A stretch of 64,000 nucleotides of DNA from Sulfurovum sp. (GCA_030826885.1 JAUUDF010000048.1:36854-100853); one strand, 5' to 3'. Shown: positions 8,454-17,525, numbered from the stretch's first letter. Numbers and translations: made by a program. The notes: generated by a model not told the origin, from the letters alone.

Positions 8454-8903
8454 ATGATCACGTATGACCTCCTTCTCGAACAATTTAAAACACTCCTTAA
8501 AACCAATACCCTCAAATTCACCAAACAGCGTGAGTTGATACTGAAATTTTTGTACGAGAACAATGGTCACTATACCCCCGAAGAGATCTATATGCTACTT
8601 AAAAAGGCGCATCCTGAAGTGAATGTCGGTATTGCTACGGTTTACCGTACCCTGACGCTGCTTGAGGATTCCGGCATTGCCTCTTCCATCTCCTTTGGTA
8701 CACAGGGGAAAAAATATGAGCTTGGACTAAAAAAACACCATGACCATCTTATATGCAGCCAGTGCGGTGCCATCATTGAATTTTTTGATGAGACCATTGA
8801 AAAACGTCAGGAAGAGATTGCGAAAAAATTCAATTTTCTTATGCAGGACCATACCATGAAGATCGTCGGTCTGTGTGAAAAATGCCAATCAAAACAATCA
8901 TAA
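8454..8903 (+). CDS. fur: Fur-family transcriptional regulator
   Basis: 149-residue metalloregulator. The N-terminal winged helix ([26 protein letters not shown], split here by its Arg-Glu core) is followed by [17 protein letters not shown], and the C-terminal dimerisation domain has the [11 protein letters not shown] metal motif near residue 96 and CEKCQ near 143. The two CxxC pairs indicate a structural zinc site. In Campylobacter the gene at this place, just before lysS, is fur; a PerR-type paralogue cannot be excluded from sequence alone. Expected role: Fe(II)-dependent repression of iron uptake. Confidence 0.88.
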   Translation: MITYDLLLEQFKTLLKTNTLKFTKQRELILKFLYENNGHYTPEEIYMLLKKAHPEVNVGIATVYRTLTLLEDSGIASSISFGTQGKKYELGLKKHHDHLICSQCGAIIEFFDETIEKRQEEIAKKFNFLMQDHTMKIVGLCEKCQSKQS

Positions 8904-8941
8904 TCATTCAAAACAAATCCAATCAATCAACAGGAGAGCAC

Positions 8942-10582
8942 TTGATATTTGACAATCAGTATATCCAGGAACGTATCGCTAAAGCCGAACGCCTCAGAGA
9001 AGAGGGCATCAATCCTTACCCCGCAAACATTACCAAGGGCATGCCTTCAAGTGAATTTTTCGAACATTTCGCCTATATCAAAGAGCTTGACGCCGAAGAG
9101 AAGAAAGACGAAACCCAAACCGTCACGCTTACCGGGCGGATCAAATTTGTCCGTATCATGGGGAAAGCCGCTTTTGCAAAAATTGAAGACAGTGACGGAC
9201 TGGTACAGATCTACTACAACCGTGACGATCTTCCCGGAGGCTACTACAATAACGTTGCCAAAAAACTCTTTGAAGTCGGTGACATCATTGAGGCAACCGG
9301 TTTCCCGTTTGTCACACAGACAGGTGAACTGACCCTGCACTGTAAAGATCTCAAAATCGTCTCCAAAGCGATCATGCCATTGCCGGAGAAGTTCCACGGT
9401 CTGACTGACCAGGAGATACGTTATCGTCAGCGCTATCTCGATATGATCATGAATCCGGAGGTTAAAGAGACGTTCATCATGCGCTCAAAAATCGTTTCGC
9501 TTGTACGGCGTTTCTTTGAAGATCACGGATTCCTGGAAGTCGAAACACCGATGATGCACCCCATCCCCGGCGGTGCGAACGCCAAACCCTTCGTAACACA
9601 CCACAATGCGCTCGGTGTAGACAGATATCTGCGTATCGCACCCGAACTCTACCTCAAACGACTGACTGTCGGCGGAATGGAAGCTGTCTTCGAGATCAAC
9701 CGTAATTTCCGTAACGAGGGAATGGACCAGACACACAATCCGGAGTTCACCTCCATCGAATTCTACTGGGCATACCACAACTACCATGACCTGATGAAGC
9801 TGACTGAAGAGCTCTTTGACTACATCTTCGCACAGTTGCAGTTGCCCAAAACACTACGTTACGGTGAAATGGAGATAGACTTTACCACTCCGTTTGCCAA
9901 AGTACCGTTTATTGAATCGCTTACGACCATCGGCGGCGTACCGGAGGATATCACCGGTGACAGGGGAAAGATACTCGCCTACCTTAAAGAGCATGGTGTA
10001 GAAGTGAACGAGAATCTGACACTGGGCTACCTGCAGGCAGAACTCTTCGACGAATTCGTCGAAGGAAAACTTATCAACCCCACTTTTATCACCGACTATC
10101 CTATCGATATCTCTCCGCTTTCAAGAAGAAGTGACGAAAACCCCGATATTGCAGAGCGTTTCGAGCTCTTCATGGCAGGCAAAGAGATTGCCAACGGTTT
10201 TAATGAGCTCAATGATCCGCTCGATCAGTATGAACGTTTTAAAGCACAGGCAGCAGCCAAGGAAGCGACTGGTGATGAGGAAGCTATGCATATGGATCTC
10301 GACTTTGTCCGTGCGCTTGGTCACGGCATGACCCCTACTGCCGGAGAAGGAATTGGTATTGACCGTCTGGTGATGATGCTAACAGACAACCATTCCATCC
10401 GTGATGTCATTCTCTTCCCGGCCATGAAACCCGAAGCGGCGCTTGAAGAGAAGCCGGAAAATGCCTGTAAAAAGTGCGGCAATACCAATGAAGATGAGCT
10501 CAAACCTGCCAAAAAAGGCAAAGGGTTTTTCTGTATAGATGCGGCGGCGTGCAAAAGACGTGAACAAGAGAACAAAAAGTAA
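8942..10582 (+). CDS. lysS: Lysyl-tRNA synthetase, class II, with C-terminal zinc-ribbon-like tail
   Basis: Class II LysRS: an N-terminal OB-fold anticodon-binding domain ([19 protein letters not shown] region) and a class II catalytic core. Motif 2 is seen in [21 protein letters not shown] and motif 3 in [11 protein letters not shown]. The start is a TTG at 8942, chosen because AGGAGAG lies just upstream and the OB domain begins soon after; an earlier in-frame ATG (8882) would overlap fur. The core normally ends shortly after the ILFPAMKPE motif; here about 40 further residues carry CKKCGN and later [10 protein letters not shown], four cysteines spaced like a zinc ribbon. The extension is in frame and well conserved in codon style, so it is not a read-through artefact. 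Confidence 0.94.
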   Translation: MIFDNQYIQERIAKAERLREEGINPYPANITKGMPSSEFFEHFAYIKELDAEEKKDETQTVTLTGRIKFVRIMGKAAFAKIEDSDGLVQIYYNRDDLPGGYYNNVAKKLFEVGDIIEATGFPFVTQTGELTLHCKDLKIVSKAIMPLPEKFHGLTDQEIRYRQRYLDMIMNPEVKETFIMRSKIVSLVRRFFEDHGFLEVETPMMHPIPGGANAKPFVTHHNALGVDRYLRIAPELYLKRLTVGGMEAVFEINRNFRNEGMDQTHNPEFTSIEFYWAYHNYHDLMKLTEELFDYIFAQLQLPKTLRYGEMEIDFTTPFAKVPFIESLTTIGGVPEDITGDRGKILAYLKEHGVEVNENLTLGYLQAELFDEFVEGKLINPTFITDYPIDISPLSRRSDENPDIAERFELFMAGKEIANGFNELNDPLDQYERFKAQAAAKEATGDEEAMHMDLDFVRALGHGMTPTAGEGIGIDRLVMMLTDNHSIRDVILFPAMKPEAALEEKPENACKKCGNTNEDELKPAKKGKGFFCIDAAACKRREQENKK

Positions 10583-10585
10583 AAA

Positions 10586-10601
10586 TTGGATATAAATCCA
10601 A
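10586..10601 (+). other. Small hairpin between lysS and glyA
   Basis: TTGGAT/ATCCAA inverted repeat around an ATAA tetraloop in the 44-base spacer. There is no T-run, so it is more likely an mRNA-stability or processing element than a terminator. Confidence 0.3.
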
Positions 10602-10626
10602 CCATAAACCAACAAAGGAAGCAACG

Positions 10627-11877
10627 ATGAGTTATGCAATGAAAACATTCGATCCTGAAGTTTTTGAGGCAATCGAAAACGAACTTGAAAGACAGACGAA
10701 CCACCTTGAGATGATCGCATCTGAAAACTTCACCATTCCAGCCGTGATGGAAGCGATGGGATCGGTCTTTACCAACAAATATGCAGAAGGCTACCCCGGC
10801 AAACGCTACTACGGAGGGTGCGAATATGCCGACAGGGTCGAACAGCTTGCCATAGACAGAGCCTGTGAACTGTTCGGATGTGCCTATGCCAATGTGCAGC
10901 CGCACTCCGGATCTCAGGCAAACGGAGCGGTCTATGCCGCCCTGCTCAAACCTTACGATAAAATCCTCGGTATGGATCTCAGCCACGGCGGGCACCTGAC
11001 ACACGGCAGCAAGCCGAGTTTTTCAGGCAAAAACTACCAGAGCTTCACCTACGGGGTTGAACTTGACGGACGTATCAACTATGACAAAGTGATGGAAATC
11101 GCCAAAATCGTCCAGCCAAAGATCATTGTCTGTGGTGCTTCAGCCTATGCAAGAGAGATAGACTTTGCCAAGTTCCGGGAGATTGCCGATGCGGTCGGTG
11201 CCATCCTCTTTGCCGATATTGCACACATTGCAGGACTTGTCTGTGCCGGTGAGCACCCGAGTCCGTTCCCGTATGCCGATGTCGTTACAACTACAACCCA
11301 CAAAACCCTTGCAGGACCGCGTGGCGGGATGATTATGACTAATGACGAAGAGATTGCCAAAAAGATTAACTCAGCCATCTTCCCCGGGCTTCAGGGCGGA
11401 CCGCTGGTACATGTCGTCGCAGCCAAAGCGGTCGGCTTCAAGCACAACCTCTCTGACGAGTGGAAAGTCTACGCCAAACAGGTCAAAAAGAATGCTTCCG
11501 TACTCGCAGACGTACTCATCAAACGCGGGTATGATGTTGTCTCAGGCGGTACTGACAACCACCTTGTCCTTGTAAGCTTCCTCAACAAGGACTTCAGCGG
11601 AAAAGATGCCGATGCTGCACTTGGCGCGGCAGGTATCACCGTGAACAAGAACACCGTTCCGGGTGAGACACGCAGTCCCTTTGTCACTTCCGGTATCCGT
11701 ATCGGTTCACCGGCACTGACAAGCCGCGGTATGAAAGAGGCGGAGTTTGAGATCATCGCCAACAAGATTGCTGATGTCCTGGACAACATCAATGACAGTG
11801 CTCTGCATGCGAAGATCAAAGAAGAGATGAAAGAACTCGCATCAAACTTTGTCATTTACGACAAACCAATCTACTAA
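10627..11877 (+). CDS. glyA: Serine hydroxymethyltransferase
   Basis: 416-residue PLP enzyme (fold type I) that interconverts serine and glycine and charges tetrahydrofolate with a one-carbon unit. The active-site lysine lies in [14 protein letters not shown] (about residue 225), and the N-terminal [11 protein letters not shown] and [13 protein letters not shown] motifs are diagnostic. Length is normal. Start ATG has AAGGAAG upstream. It belongs to the lysS-glyA-DUF1882 run. Confidence 0.96.
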   Translation: MSYAMKTFDPEVFEAIENELERQTNHLEMIASENFTIPAVMEAMGSVFTNKYAEGYPGKRYYGGCEYADRVEQLAIDRACELFGCAYANVQPHSGSQANGAVYAALLKPYDKILGMDLSHGGHLTHGSKPSFSGKNYQSFTYGVELDGRINYDKVMEIAKIVQPKIIVCGASAYAREIDFAKFREIADAVGAILFADIAHIAGLVCAGEHPSPFPYADVVTTTTHKTLAGPRGGMIMTNDEEIAKKINSAIFPGLQGGPLVHVVAAKAVGFKHNLSDEWKVYAKQVKKNASVLADVLIKRGYDVVSGGTDNHLVLVSFLNKDFSGKDADAALGAAGITVNKNTVPGETRSPFVTSGIRIGSPALTSRGMKEAEFEIIANKIADVLDNINDSALHAKIKEEMKELASNFVIYDKPIY

Positions 11878-11883
11878 AAAGGA

Positions 11884-12387
11884 GTGATCATCAAAGTATT
11901 TGACCTTGCGTTCGATACCGATCACTACTACATTAAACGTTCACGCGTTGTCGAACAGATACCGTTCGACAATCGTACTTTCTACGCAAAATTTGAACGT
12001 ATCGACGAACCGCTTACCCCACTGCTTGTCACACAACACCTGAACAAACAGTATACTGTCGCTGTTCCCCTGCTCAAAAACGGACATACAAACTATCTGG
12101 TATTGGAATATAAGGGAGAGGAGTATGCACGCTTCAAATCACTTGCCGTGCACCTGTTTCATATGTCTGGTATCAGAGATTATCATATCTATCAGGGAAA
12201 AGAGAGAGAAAAAATTCAAATTTTTATTCATGTGCCCGCTCTTCCGCTTGAAGAGGCGGAAAAACAGCTTCATGCCATATCGGAGAAACTCAAAACCCGT
12301 CTTGCAAAACGCTGGAAAACACTTCCCTCAACGCAGCTTCCCGAAGCGTACAATATTGTAACACTTCCCTACAGTGAGCTACTTTGA
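11884..12387 (+). CDS. DUF1882 family protein
   Basis: About 167 residues resembling the Campylobacterota-restricted DUF1882 family that sits directly after glyA in Campylobacter. No signal peptide or membrane helix; a mixed alpha/beta soluble protein is likely. Function unknown. The start is odd: the only normal in-frame initiator is GTG at 11884, which overlaps the AAAGGAG ribosome site; the codon at an ideal distance from it is ATC (11890). Translation may depend on coupling to glyA, whose stop is six bases upstream. The 3' end overlaps the convergent 90-residue gene by nine bases. Confidence 0.82.
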   Translation: MIIKVFDLAFDTDHYYIKRSRVVEQIPFDNRTFYAKFERIDEPLTPLLVTQHLNKQYTVAVPLLKNGHTNYLVLEYKGEEYARFKSLAVHLFHMSGIRDYHIYQGKEREKIQIFIHVPALPLEEAEKQLHAISEKLKTRLAKRWKTLPSTQLPEAYNIVTLPYSELL

Positions 12388-12651
12388 CGTATTTACCTCG
12401 TCTGTACTTTCAGGCTCTGATTTTTTTGCTTTACCGCAAAAGAGTGATGCGCGATGCTCATAAGAAGCCAGAGTCGTTTTGGCAAGCAGGTCGTCTCTCA
12501 TACTTTTTTTGTATGCTTCAGCTTTTTTGGTAAAAAGCTCACACAATCGCTTGTTCTCTAAAAGTTCCTGTTTTTCACTGTCAGCCTCTTCATTAAAAAA
12601 ACCGGCATTGAGCGTACTCAGTAACAACAATAGTGGAAATATCAGTTTCAT
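12379..12651 (-). CDS. Small exported protein, unknown function
   Basis: 90 residues. A clean Sec signal peptide (hydrophobic LIFPLLLLLSTLNAG, cleavage expected after LNA at about residue 16) is followed by a charged, mostly helical mature part of ~74 residues with two cysteines (about positions 37 and 72) that could form a disulfide. I recognise no family. It converges on the DUF1882 gene with a nine-base overlap and has its own minus-strand -10 box upstream. Confidence 0.65.
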   Translation of the reverse strand: MKLIFPLLLLLSTLNAGFFNEEADSEKQELLENKRLCELFTKKAEAYKKSMRDDLLAKTTLASYEHRASLFCGKAKKSEPESTDEVNTSK

Positions 12652-12696
12652 ACATCAACCTTTCTCATAGAATACATCTCTATGAAACTTGACGAA

Positions 12697-12702
12697 ATTA
12701 TA
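12697..12702 (-). promoter_or_regulatory. -10 box for the 90-residue exported protein
   Basis: TATAAT on the minus strand, about 45 bases before the ATG at 12651. A TCATAG/CTATGA inverted repeat lies between the box and the start (12665-12685). Confidence 0.4.
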
Positions 12703-12750
12703 GAGTAAATAAGCTGTTATAATATTTAAATTATATCTTTCTTATCAATT

Positions 12751-13476
12751 TTACTGTTTAATGAATGACGCGTTCTCTCCCAAAACGCTGTAAAAATAAC
12801 CATATCCGAAATCTTTATCGACAATGATAGTTGCCGATGCCTTGACATGATCCCCTGCTTTCAAATCGGTACTGGATGCTGTAAAGACAAGATCATCGGT
12901 TAATTTTTTTTCATCCCCTGTACCGTCACCAAGGTGTACCCAGTCACGCTTCATGATACCCCTTGAGACCTTGTACACAGATGCAACAACCGTCACTTTT
13001 TTGCCATTGAGTATCTTTCTGAAACGATGCACCTCTTCAACCGTATATACCGGCTTTTCCTTAAATCCTGTTACATTCTCATCCTCGCTGGAAACCTTTT
13101 CAATATCCGGCTGCAACAGTGTCTTCATACTCGGCATCACTGTTTTGTTATCGGGCAGATAAACCTCATTAGCAAACACGATCTCCTCAAACGTACGTCC
13201 CAGACTTTTGCTTTTAAATGACTTCATAACGGTTTTTGTGTCGTACCCGATGGTATCGCCTACCTGTACAGGTGCCTTGGCAATTGCTACCCATCGCTCT
13301 TTGCCATTTTCATTAACTCTGAGATAGTCATATCCCATCACCTCTTTTTTCTCCAATATTTTCCCGTAAGTAATCTTTTTCTGCTGTTTCATTGAATCCT
13401 GTGCAACTGCTGAAGTCTCCTTAGCGTTTAAGAGTATGCACCCCAGAAACAGTACCGTAGCCATCTTTTTGATCAT
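12751..13476 (-). CDS. NrfJ-like exported protein
   Basis: 241 residues from an ATG at 13476 with AGGAGAGACAG upstream. A Sec signal peptide (about residues 1-26, AVA before Gln) exports it to the periplasm. The mature N-terminal half (GKILEKKEVMGYDYLRV, then KAPVQVGDTIGY and MKSFKSKSLGRTF) matches the pattern of NrfJ-related proteins found with multiheme cytochromes. The C-terminal half (NGKKVTVVASVYKVS, DWVHLGDGTGDE, DKDFGYGYFYSVL) looks like the OB-fold-type domain that often accompanies it. NrfJ-type proteins have been linked to nitrite/selenite chemistry in some bacteria, but no function can be assigned here. It is transcribed divergently from the MORN genes. Confidence 0.72.
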   Translation of the reverse strand: MIKKMATVLFLGCILLNAKETSAVAQDSMKQQKKITYGKILEKKEVMGYDYLRVNENGKERWVAIAKAPVQVGDTIGYDTKTVMKSFKSKSLGRTFEEIVFANEVYLPDNKTVMPSMKTLLQPDIEKVSSEDENVTGFKEKPVYTVEEVHRFRKILNGKKVTVVASVYKVSRGIMKRDWVHLGDGTGDEKKLTDDLVFTASSTDLKAGDHVKASATIIVDKDFGYGYFYSVLGENASFIKQ

Positions 13477-13509
13477 CTGTCTCTCCTTGCTTTTTATCAA
13501 ACTGTGTGT

Positions 13510-13515
13510 ATTATA
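13510..13515 (-). promoter_or_regulatory. -10 box for the NrfJ-like gene
   Basis: Minus-strand TATAAT about 34 bases before the start at 13476. Confidence 0.4.
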
Positions 13516-13537
13516 ACTCATCCATATTAATAAATAG

Positions 13538-13570
13538 TGTTAATAGATTAAAATAAGTTTTATATTAACA
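13538..13570. promoter_or_regulatory. Candidate operator in the divergent spacer
   Basis: Perfect 8-bp inverted repeat (TGTTAATA at 13538-13545, TATTAACA at 13563-13570) with a 17-base AT-rich centre, midway between two divergent genes. The centre-to-centre spacing of the arms is about 25 bp. It could bind a dimeric regulator; no regulator is identified. Confidence 0.35.
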
Positions 13571-13632
13571 TTTACCCTGTATGATACTAACCAACGCAAC
13601 ACACTATAGAACAATATACAAGGGACTGACAG

Positions 13633-14307
13633 ATGAAACGAACACTCTTTATGGGGCTGTGTACACTCAGCCTTCTTCAGGCGGAACTCTTTACGGAATA
13701 CTTCAAAAACGGTGTCGTAAAATCACGTATCGAGTATAAAGACGGTACACGTACAGAGACACGTGAAGGCATCAAAGAGGGCTGGGAAAAGGTGTACTAC
13801 AATACGGGAGAACTCGCCTATGAGGTAAAATACGTCAACGGAAAACGTGACGGCGAGATGCGCTGGTATGACCGAGACGGCCATCTGCTTGAAATTCTCT
13901 TCTATCAGCACGGTAAACGTCACGGACTCAACCAGCTTTTTTACAATGACGGGAAACTCAGCTCTGAAGTAACCTATCTGCTCGACAAAAAAGAAGGACC
14001 CTACAAAGAGTATTTCAGTACCGGAGAACTTGCGCTGGAAGTGAATTACACCCATGACAGAAAAGAAGGTATCCAAAAGGAGTATTACCGCAACGGCACA
14101 CTCTCTTCGGAAGTGCGTTATGTAAACGGTTACAAAGAAGGTATCCAAAAATGGTACGACCGTAACGGTACGGTCATCAAACAAGAGCGTTTCAAAATGG
14201 ACAGACCGGTTGAACTTATGAAAAGTCTCAAACAAAAAGAACCTGATGCAACAGAGATGCTCATGAAAAGTCTGGATTTCAACCCCAATCACCACAAGGC
14301 AAAATAA
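13633..14307 (+). CDS. Exported MORN_2 (YwqK-type) repeat protein
   Basis: 224 residues. A short signal peptide (about residues 1-17, cut after LQA) is followed by about six repeats of ~24 residues with the pattern YYxxGxLxxEVxYxxGxxxG, the MORN_2/YwqK repeat. Such repeats form long beta sheets. Databases often call the family a YwqK antitoxin by analogy, but no toxin gene is adjacent and this protein is exported, so that name should not be taken as function. After the repeats comes a tail with FKMDRPVELMKSLK, a motif shared with the next gene. Start ATG follows a rather weak AAGGGA. Confidence 0.8.
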   Translation: MKRTLFMGLCTLSLLQAELFTEYFKNGVVKSRIEYKDGTRTETREGIKEGWEKVYYNTGELAYEVKYVNGKRDGEMRWYDRDGHLLEILFYQHGKRHGLNQLFYNDGKLSSEVTYLLDKKEGPYKEYFSTGELALEVNYTHDRKEGIQKEYYRNGTLSSEVRYVNGYKEGIQKWYDRNGTVIKQERFKMDRPVELMKSLKQKEPDATEMLMKSLDFNPNHHKAK

Positions 14308-14320
14308 GAAAGGATATCAC

Positions 14321-14911
14321 ATGAAACAAGGCATTCTTCTCTCGAGTACCCTATGCTTCTTTTTCATATCAAGCTTGGTTGCCGATACCAAACCCTGCTA
14401 CCATCCACAAGAGCATGTTGTTGAAGACAAAGCGGTCAAATCTACCTACAGGAACTGTAAACGCAACGGGATGACATGGTGGTACAATGACAAAGGCGGT
14501 ATCAAGTCAAAAGTAAACTTCACCGATGGCAAAGAGGAAGGGGTGTATACCTCCTATCATGATAACGGAAAAGTGAAACTGACAGTCAACTACACCAACG
14601 GACAGAAAAACGGCATACAAAATATCTACTATGACAACGGACAGATCGGGAGCAAAGTCAACTATGTCAATGGCAGACGGGAAGGCATTATGACCGAATG
14701 GGACTACAACGGACATAAATCTTCCGAAGTGATGTACAAACATAACTACAAAGTCGGTTTGAAAAAGTACTATGACCCGCAAGGACGTGTCGTGCGTACC
14801 GAAGAGTACAAGATGGACCGCAACCCGGTAATGGTGAAATATCTTAAAGACAAACGCAAGGAAGTGGAAATAGATCTTGCCAAATATGGTCTCATACCTC
14901 CCAAAAAATAA
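14321..14911 (+). CDS. Exported MORN_2 (YwqK-type) repeat protein, paralogue
   Basis: 196 residues, 13 bases after the previous gene, so co-transcribed. A signal peptide (about residues 1-21) is followed by a short Cys-containing segment (CYHP and NCKRNG) and then about five MORN_2 repeats (YYDNGQIGSKVNYVNGRREG and similar). The C-terminal tail has YKMDRNPVMVKYLK, matching the neighbour's tail, which shows the two arose by duplication. Function unknown. A very strong terminator follows the stop. Confidence 0.8.
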   Translation: MKQGILLSSTLCFFFISSLVADTKPCYHPQEHVVEDKAVKSTYRNCKRNGMTWWYNDKGGIKSKVNFTDGKEEGVYTSYHDNGKVKLTVNYTNGQKNGIQNIYYDNGQIGSKVNYVNGRREGIMTEWDYNGHKSSEVMYKHNYKVGLKKYYDPQGRVVRTEEYKMDRNPVMVKYLKDKRKEVEIDLAKYGLIPPKK

Positions 14912-14922
14912 CTTCACCGATT

Positions 14923-14959
14923 AAACCCCATAAAATCTATATATTTTATGGGGTTTTTT
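14923..14959 (+). terminator. Strong rho-independent terminator after the MORN gene pair
   Basis: Perfect 14-bp stem (left arm 14923-14936, right arm 14943-14956) around a six-base loop, ending in a run of T. The stem has a CCCC/GGGG core. Confidence 0.9.
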
Positions 14960-15075
14960 CTTCTCTTCCCTCTTCTTATTATAAATATTAAATTTTTATA
15001 TAAATCAATTAAACTTATGTGACAAAATAAAAAAATTTACTTATTTTCTATCATTTTTAAAGCAAACTCAATCTT

Positions 15076-15103
15076 TTTGATGTGAAAATAGAGCGTAATC
15101 AAA
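15076..15103. promoter_or_regulatory. Inverted repeat upstream of the multiheme cytochrome gene
   Basis: TTTGAT (15076-15081) and ATCAAA (15098-15103) flank 16 bases, ending about 18 bases before the start codon. Spacing is too wide for an FNR site. The left half begins a 14-mer (TTTGATGTGAAAAT) that also occurs upstream of cmoA at 26238-26251. Confidence 0.25.
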
Positions 15104-15121
15104 TTTAAAAGGAGACTAAAA

Positions 15122-17485
15122 ATGATTTCAACAATCTTGAAAAGTACTGTTGCAGCCTCTATGCTCGCATCAGTCACTTTTGCCTCTGCGGGCTACGACA
15201 AGAAACCTCCGTTTTCGCTTGAGGGCCTGCAGAAGACAAAAGTAGACGGCAAAGAAGCCTATCAGCCGAAAAACGACTACAACATCTTCATCAACTATGA
15301 GCTTGGAATGCACTGTGTCGGTTTTGAAATGAGCTACTGCTGTGTGATCCCTCCATACAACTCCATTCAGGCACAGGCTGTTCAGGCAGGAAGAAACGGG
15401 AAAATGCCAAAACTGCTGACACCTGAAGACAAGGTTAAACTCTACTACAACACCAGAGACAACTCATACTCTGAAGGGAACAAGATGAAATACTGGTCTG
15501 TCCCCAAAGATGTCGATGGAGACGGCCACTTCGACAGCCCGGGAGACAATGTTGCCAACTATGTCTGGGGTCACCTTTTCATCTACAAAGATCTTGAAGG
15601 TACTATTCCACAAGGTGCAAAAGACAAAGACAGACTGAGAATCGGTCATCAGATCAAAGTCAAAATCGATGCGGGTCCGTCAGGAAAATCTATGTCTGGA
15701 GGCTACCTTGAGTATGCAGGTAAAGACGGGGGCAACATCGTAATGACAGATACCCTTGTACCGCCTGTTAAAAATGTCAAGCTTGTGCTAACAGCATCAC
15801 ACATCTGGGATGCACTCGGACTGCCGCTGACGGCGTTTAACGACTCAACAAGAAGAGGGACCATCCGTTCTGTTACCCAGAAGGACTTCCAGCCGTTCCA
15901 GTACTCGCAGGTAGAACTGCATAGTGCATCAGGCAATGAGATTTCAGATAAAGATGGAAGACCATACCGCTACTTTGGTACCAACCCCGTTGACATCCCC
16001 AACTGTTATGCCTGTCACTCAAGAAACGGTAAAGCGGCACAGATGGCAAGGGATGAAGGAATCAAACAGTCAGACGAAGAATATAAATACTGGAAAAGTT
16101 ACCCCGATGAAAGTGATTACATGGCAAGACTTTCTGAAGCTTCCATTAACATCCTCGCACTGCATGATGCACACCATGGCACAACATTCCTGAGTGATTA
16201 CAAGTCGGATGCACCGGGTAACCGTCTCGGAAAAATAGGGGAAGTTAACTGTGCAGACTGTCACGGTGACAACGTATCAGGTAACCTGCAGGAGCCAAGA
16301 CCGGTCGCTACAGGGTACAAAGCGGTCAAAGCAAAAACACTCACCGAAGCAATTCACGGATTCCACCTTGGTATGGTACCTATGCCTGACGGTGCAGGAA
16401 GATCACAGGCATGTCAGTCATGTCACCCAACACACTTCCAGAATCCGAACATGAACGATGACACCAACCCATTCCGTGTAACAGACAGATATGGAGAGGG
16501 AAGATTCTCCAAAGGCGATATCAGAAAATCCGGCGGCGGATGTTACGTCAGACGTGATGCACACTCCAACCCGAATGCAAAACCGCCGTTCTTCCTGAAC
16601 GCTTACGGTAAATGGCAACTTGAGAATGTCTCTATGCGTGATGAACACGGCAAAAAGACCGAAGAGCTTAGAGGACTTTACTGTACGAACTGTCACAACA
16701 AAGTGGCACAGGCACTCTATGCACACGATGACATCAAGCATGACTCCAAGCAGACAGGCAAGACGCTCAGAAACAAATCGCTTAAAGAGATCATCAAAGC
16801 GGTTGCAAAAGGCGACGAGAAAAAATTTGCGGCACTGGCTGACCCTAAAACAACCGGAGACAATGAAGTACTCAAGTACTATACTGAGCACAAGTCGGCA
16901 ACCCTGGTTAAGAATGTCGGTAAAAAAGGCAAACTGGATCTGAAGCCTTGGAACCATCCAAAAGGCGGAGATGTACCATATAAAGCGGCTTCTGGCGGTA
17001 ATGACTGGTGGCTTGCAGCAGCAGAACCTCACTGTGCGGACTGTCACGCAGCACCGTTTGTTGAGCAGAACACGGGCGGAAAATACTTCCCGATCGATCA
17101 GCCTAACAAATATTCACTGTTCAGATACTCCAAAGCGCATGGAAGTATTGCATGTCAGACATGTCACGAGTCGACACACGGACTCTACTCTACACGTTTC
17201 GACGGCAACGAGAGAACTGTTGACGTAACGACACATGAGCAGGCACTGCAGTACTCACCGGATGGAAAATATGCCGGTCCAGTTACCTGTGCGGCATGTC
17301 ACACAGTCAACAAAAACGGTGTACCTGTACAGCTTGAAGGTACCAAATATGCAAATGACTACTGGGCATCTGTTACACTCGCTCACTTCATGAGAGAGGG
17401 AGATCAGAAACTCTCAGTCAAACAACTGGTCAAGAAGTACCCTTACGATGCTTCTGCCAAAATCGTCAAAGACAGCTGGAAGTAA
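15122..17485 (+). CDS. Periplasmic multiheme c-type cytochrome (seven CxxCH)
   Basis: 787 residues with a Sec signal peptide (about residues 1-23, cut near ASA). Seven canonical heme-binding motifs are seen: CYACH (about residue 295), CADCH (378), CQSCH (431), CTNCH (521), CADCH (638), CQTCH (677) and CAACH (723). The first ~290 residues contain no heme motif but have a conserved-looking MHCVGFEMSYCCV cysteine cluster (about residues 60-72). Near residue 474 there is a Cys with a His seven residues on (CYVRRDAH), a possible non-standard heme site. Start ATG follows AAAAGGAGAC. It stands alone between terminators. Likely a periplasmic redox enzyme or electron carrier; substrate unknown. Confidence 0.88.
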   Translation: MISTILKSTVAASMLASVTFASAGYDKKPPFSLEGLQKTKVDGKEAYQPKNDYNIFINYELGMHCVGFEMSYCCVIPPYNSIQAQAVQAGRNGKMPKLLTPEDKVKLYYNTRDNSYSEGNKMKYWSVPKDVDGDGHFDSPGDNVANYVWGHLFIYKDLEGTIPQGAKDKDRLRIGHQIKVKIDAGPSGKSMSGGYLEYAGKDGGNIVMTDTLVPPVKNVKLVLTASHIWDALGLPLTAFNDSTRRGTIRSVTQKDFQPFQYSQVELHSASGNEISDKDGRPYRYFGTNPVDIPNCYACHSRNGKAAQMARDEGIKQSDEEYKYWKSYPDESDYMARLSEASINILALHDAHHGTTFLSDYKSDAPGNRLGKIGEVNCADCHGDNVSGNLQEPRPVATGYKAVKAKTLTEAIHGFHLGMVPMPDGAGRSQACQSCHPTHFQNPNMNDDTNPFRVTDRYGEGRFSKGDIRKSGGGCYVRRDAHSNPNAKPPFFLNAYGKWQLENVSMRDEHGKKTEELRGLYCTNCHNKVAQALYAHDDIKHDSKQTGKTLRNKSLKEIIKAVAKGDEKKFAALADPKTTGDNEVLKYYTEHKSATLVKNVGKKGKLDLKPWNHPKGGDVPYKAASGGNDWWLAAAEPHCADCHAAPFVEQNTGGKYFPIDQPNKYSLFRYSKAHGSIACQTCHESTHGLYSTRFDGNERTVDVTTHEQALQYSPDGKYAGPVTCAACHTVNKNGVPVQLEGTKYANDYWASVTLAHFMREGDQKLSVKQLVKKYPYDASAKIVKDSWK

Positions 17486-17502
17486 TTCCACTGTCTTTAC
17501 CC

Positions 17503-17525
17503 GGCATCTCTCATATAGAGATGCC
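17503..17525 (+). terminator. Rho-independent terminator after the multiheme cytochrome
   Basis: Perfect 9-bp stem (GGCATCTCT / AGAGATGCC) with a five-base loop, 18 bases after the stop, followed by a T/C-rich tract. Confidence 0.75.

Noticed and set aside
8882..8941. Upstream ATG for lysS at 8882
   Set aside because: It would overlap the end of fur and add 20 residues without LysRS character; the TTG at 8942 has a good AGGAG site.
15076..15103. FNR/CRP-type site before the multiheme cytochrome
   Set aside because: The TTGAT and ATCAA halves are 16 bases apart; FNR needs four. Kept only as an inverted repeat of low confidence.
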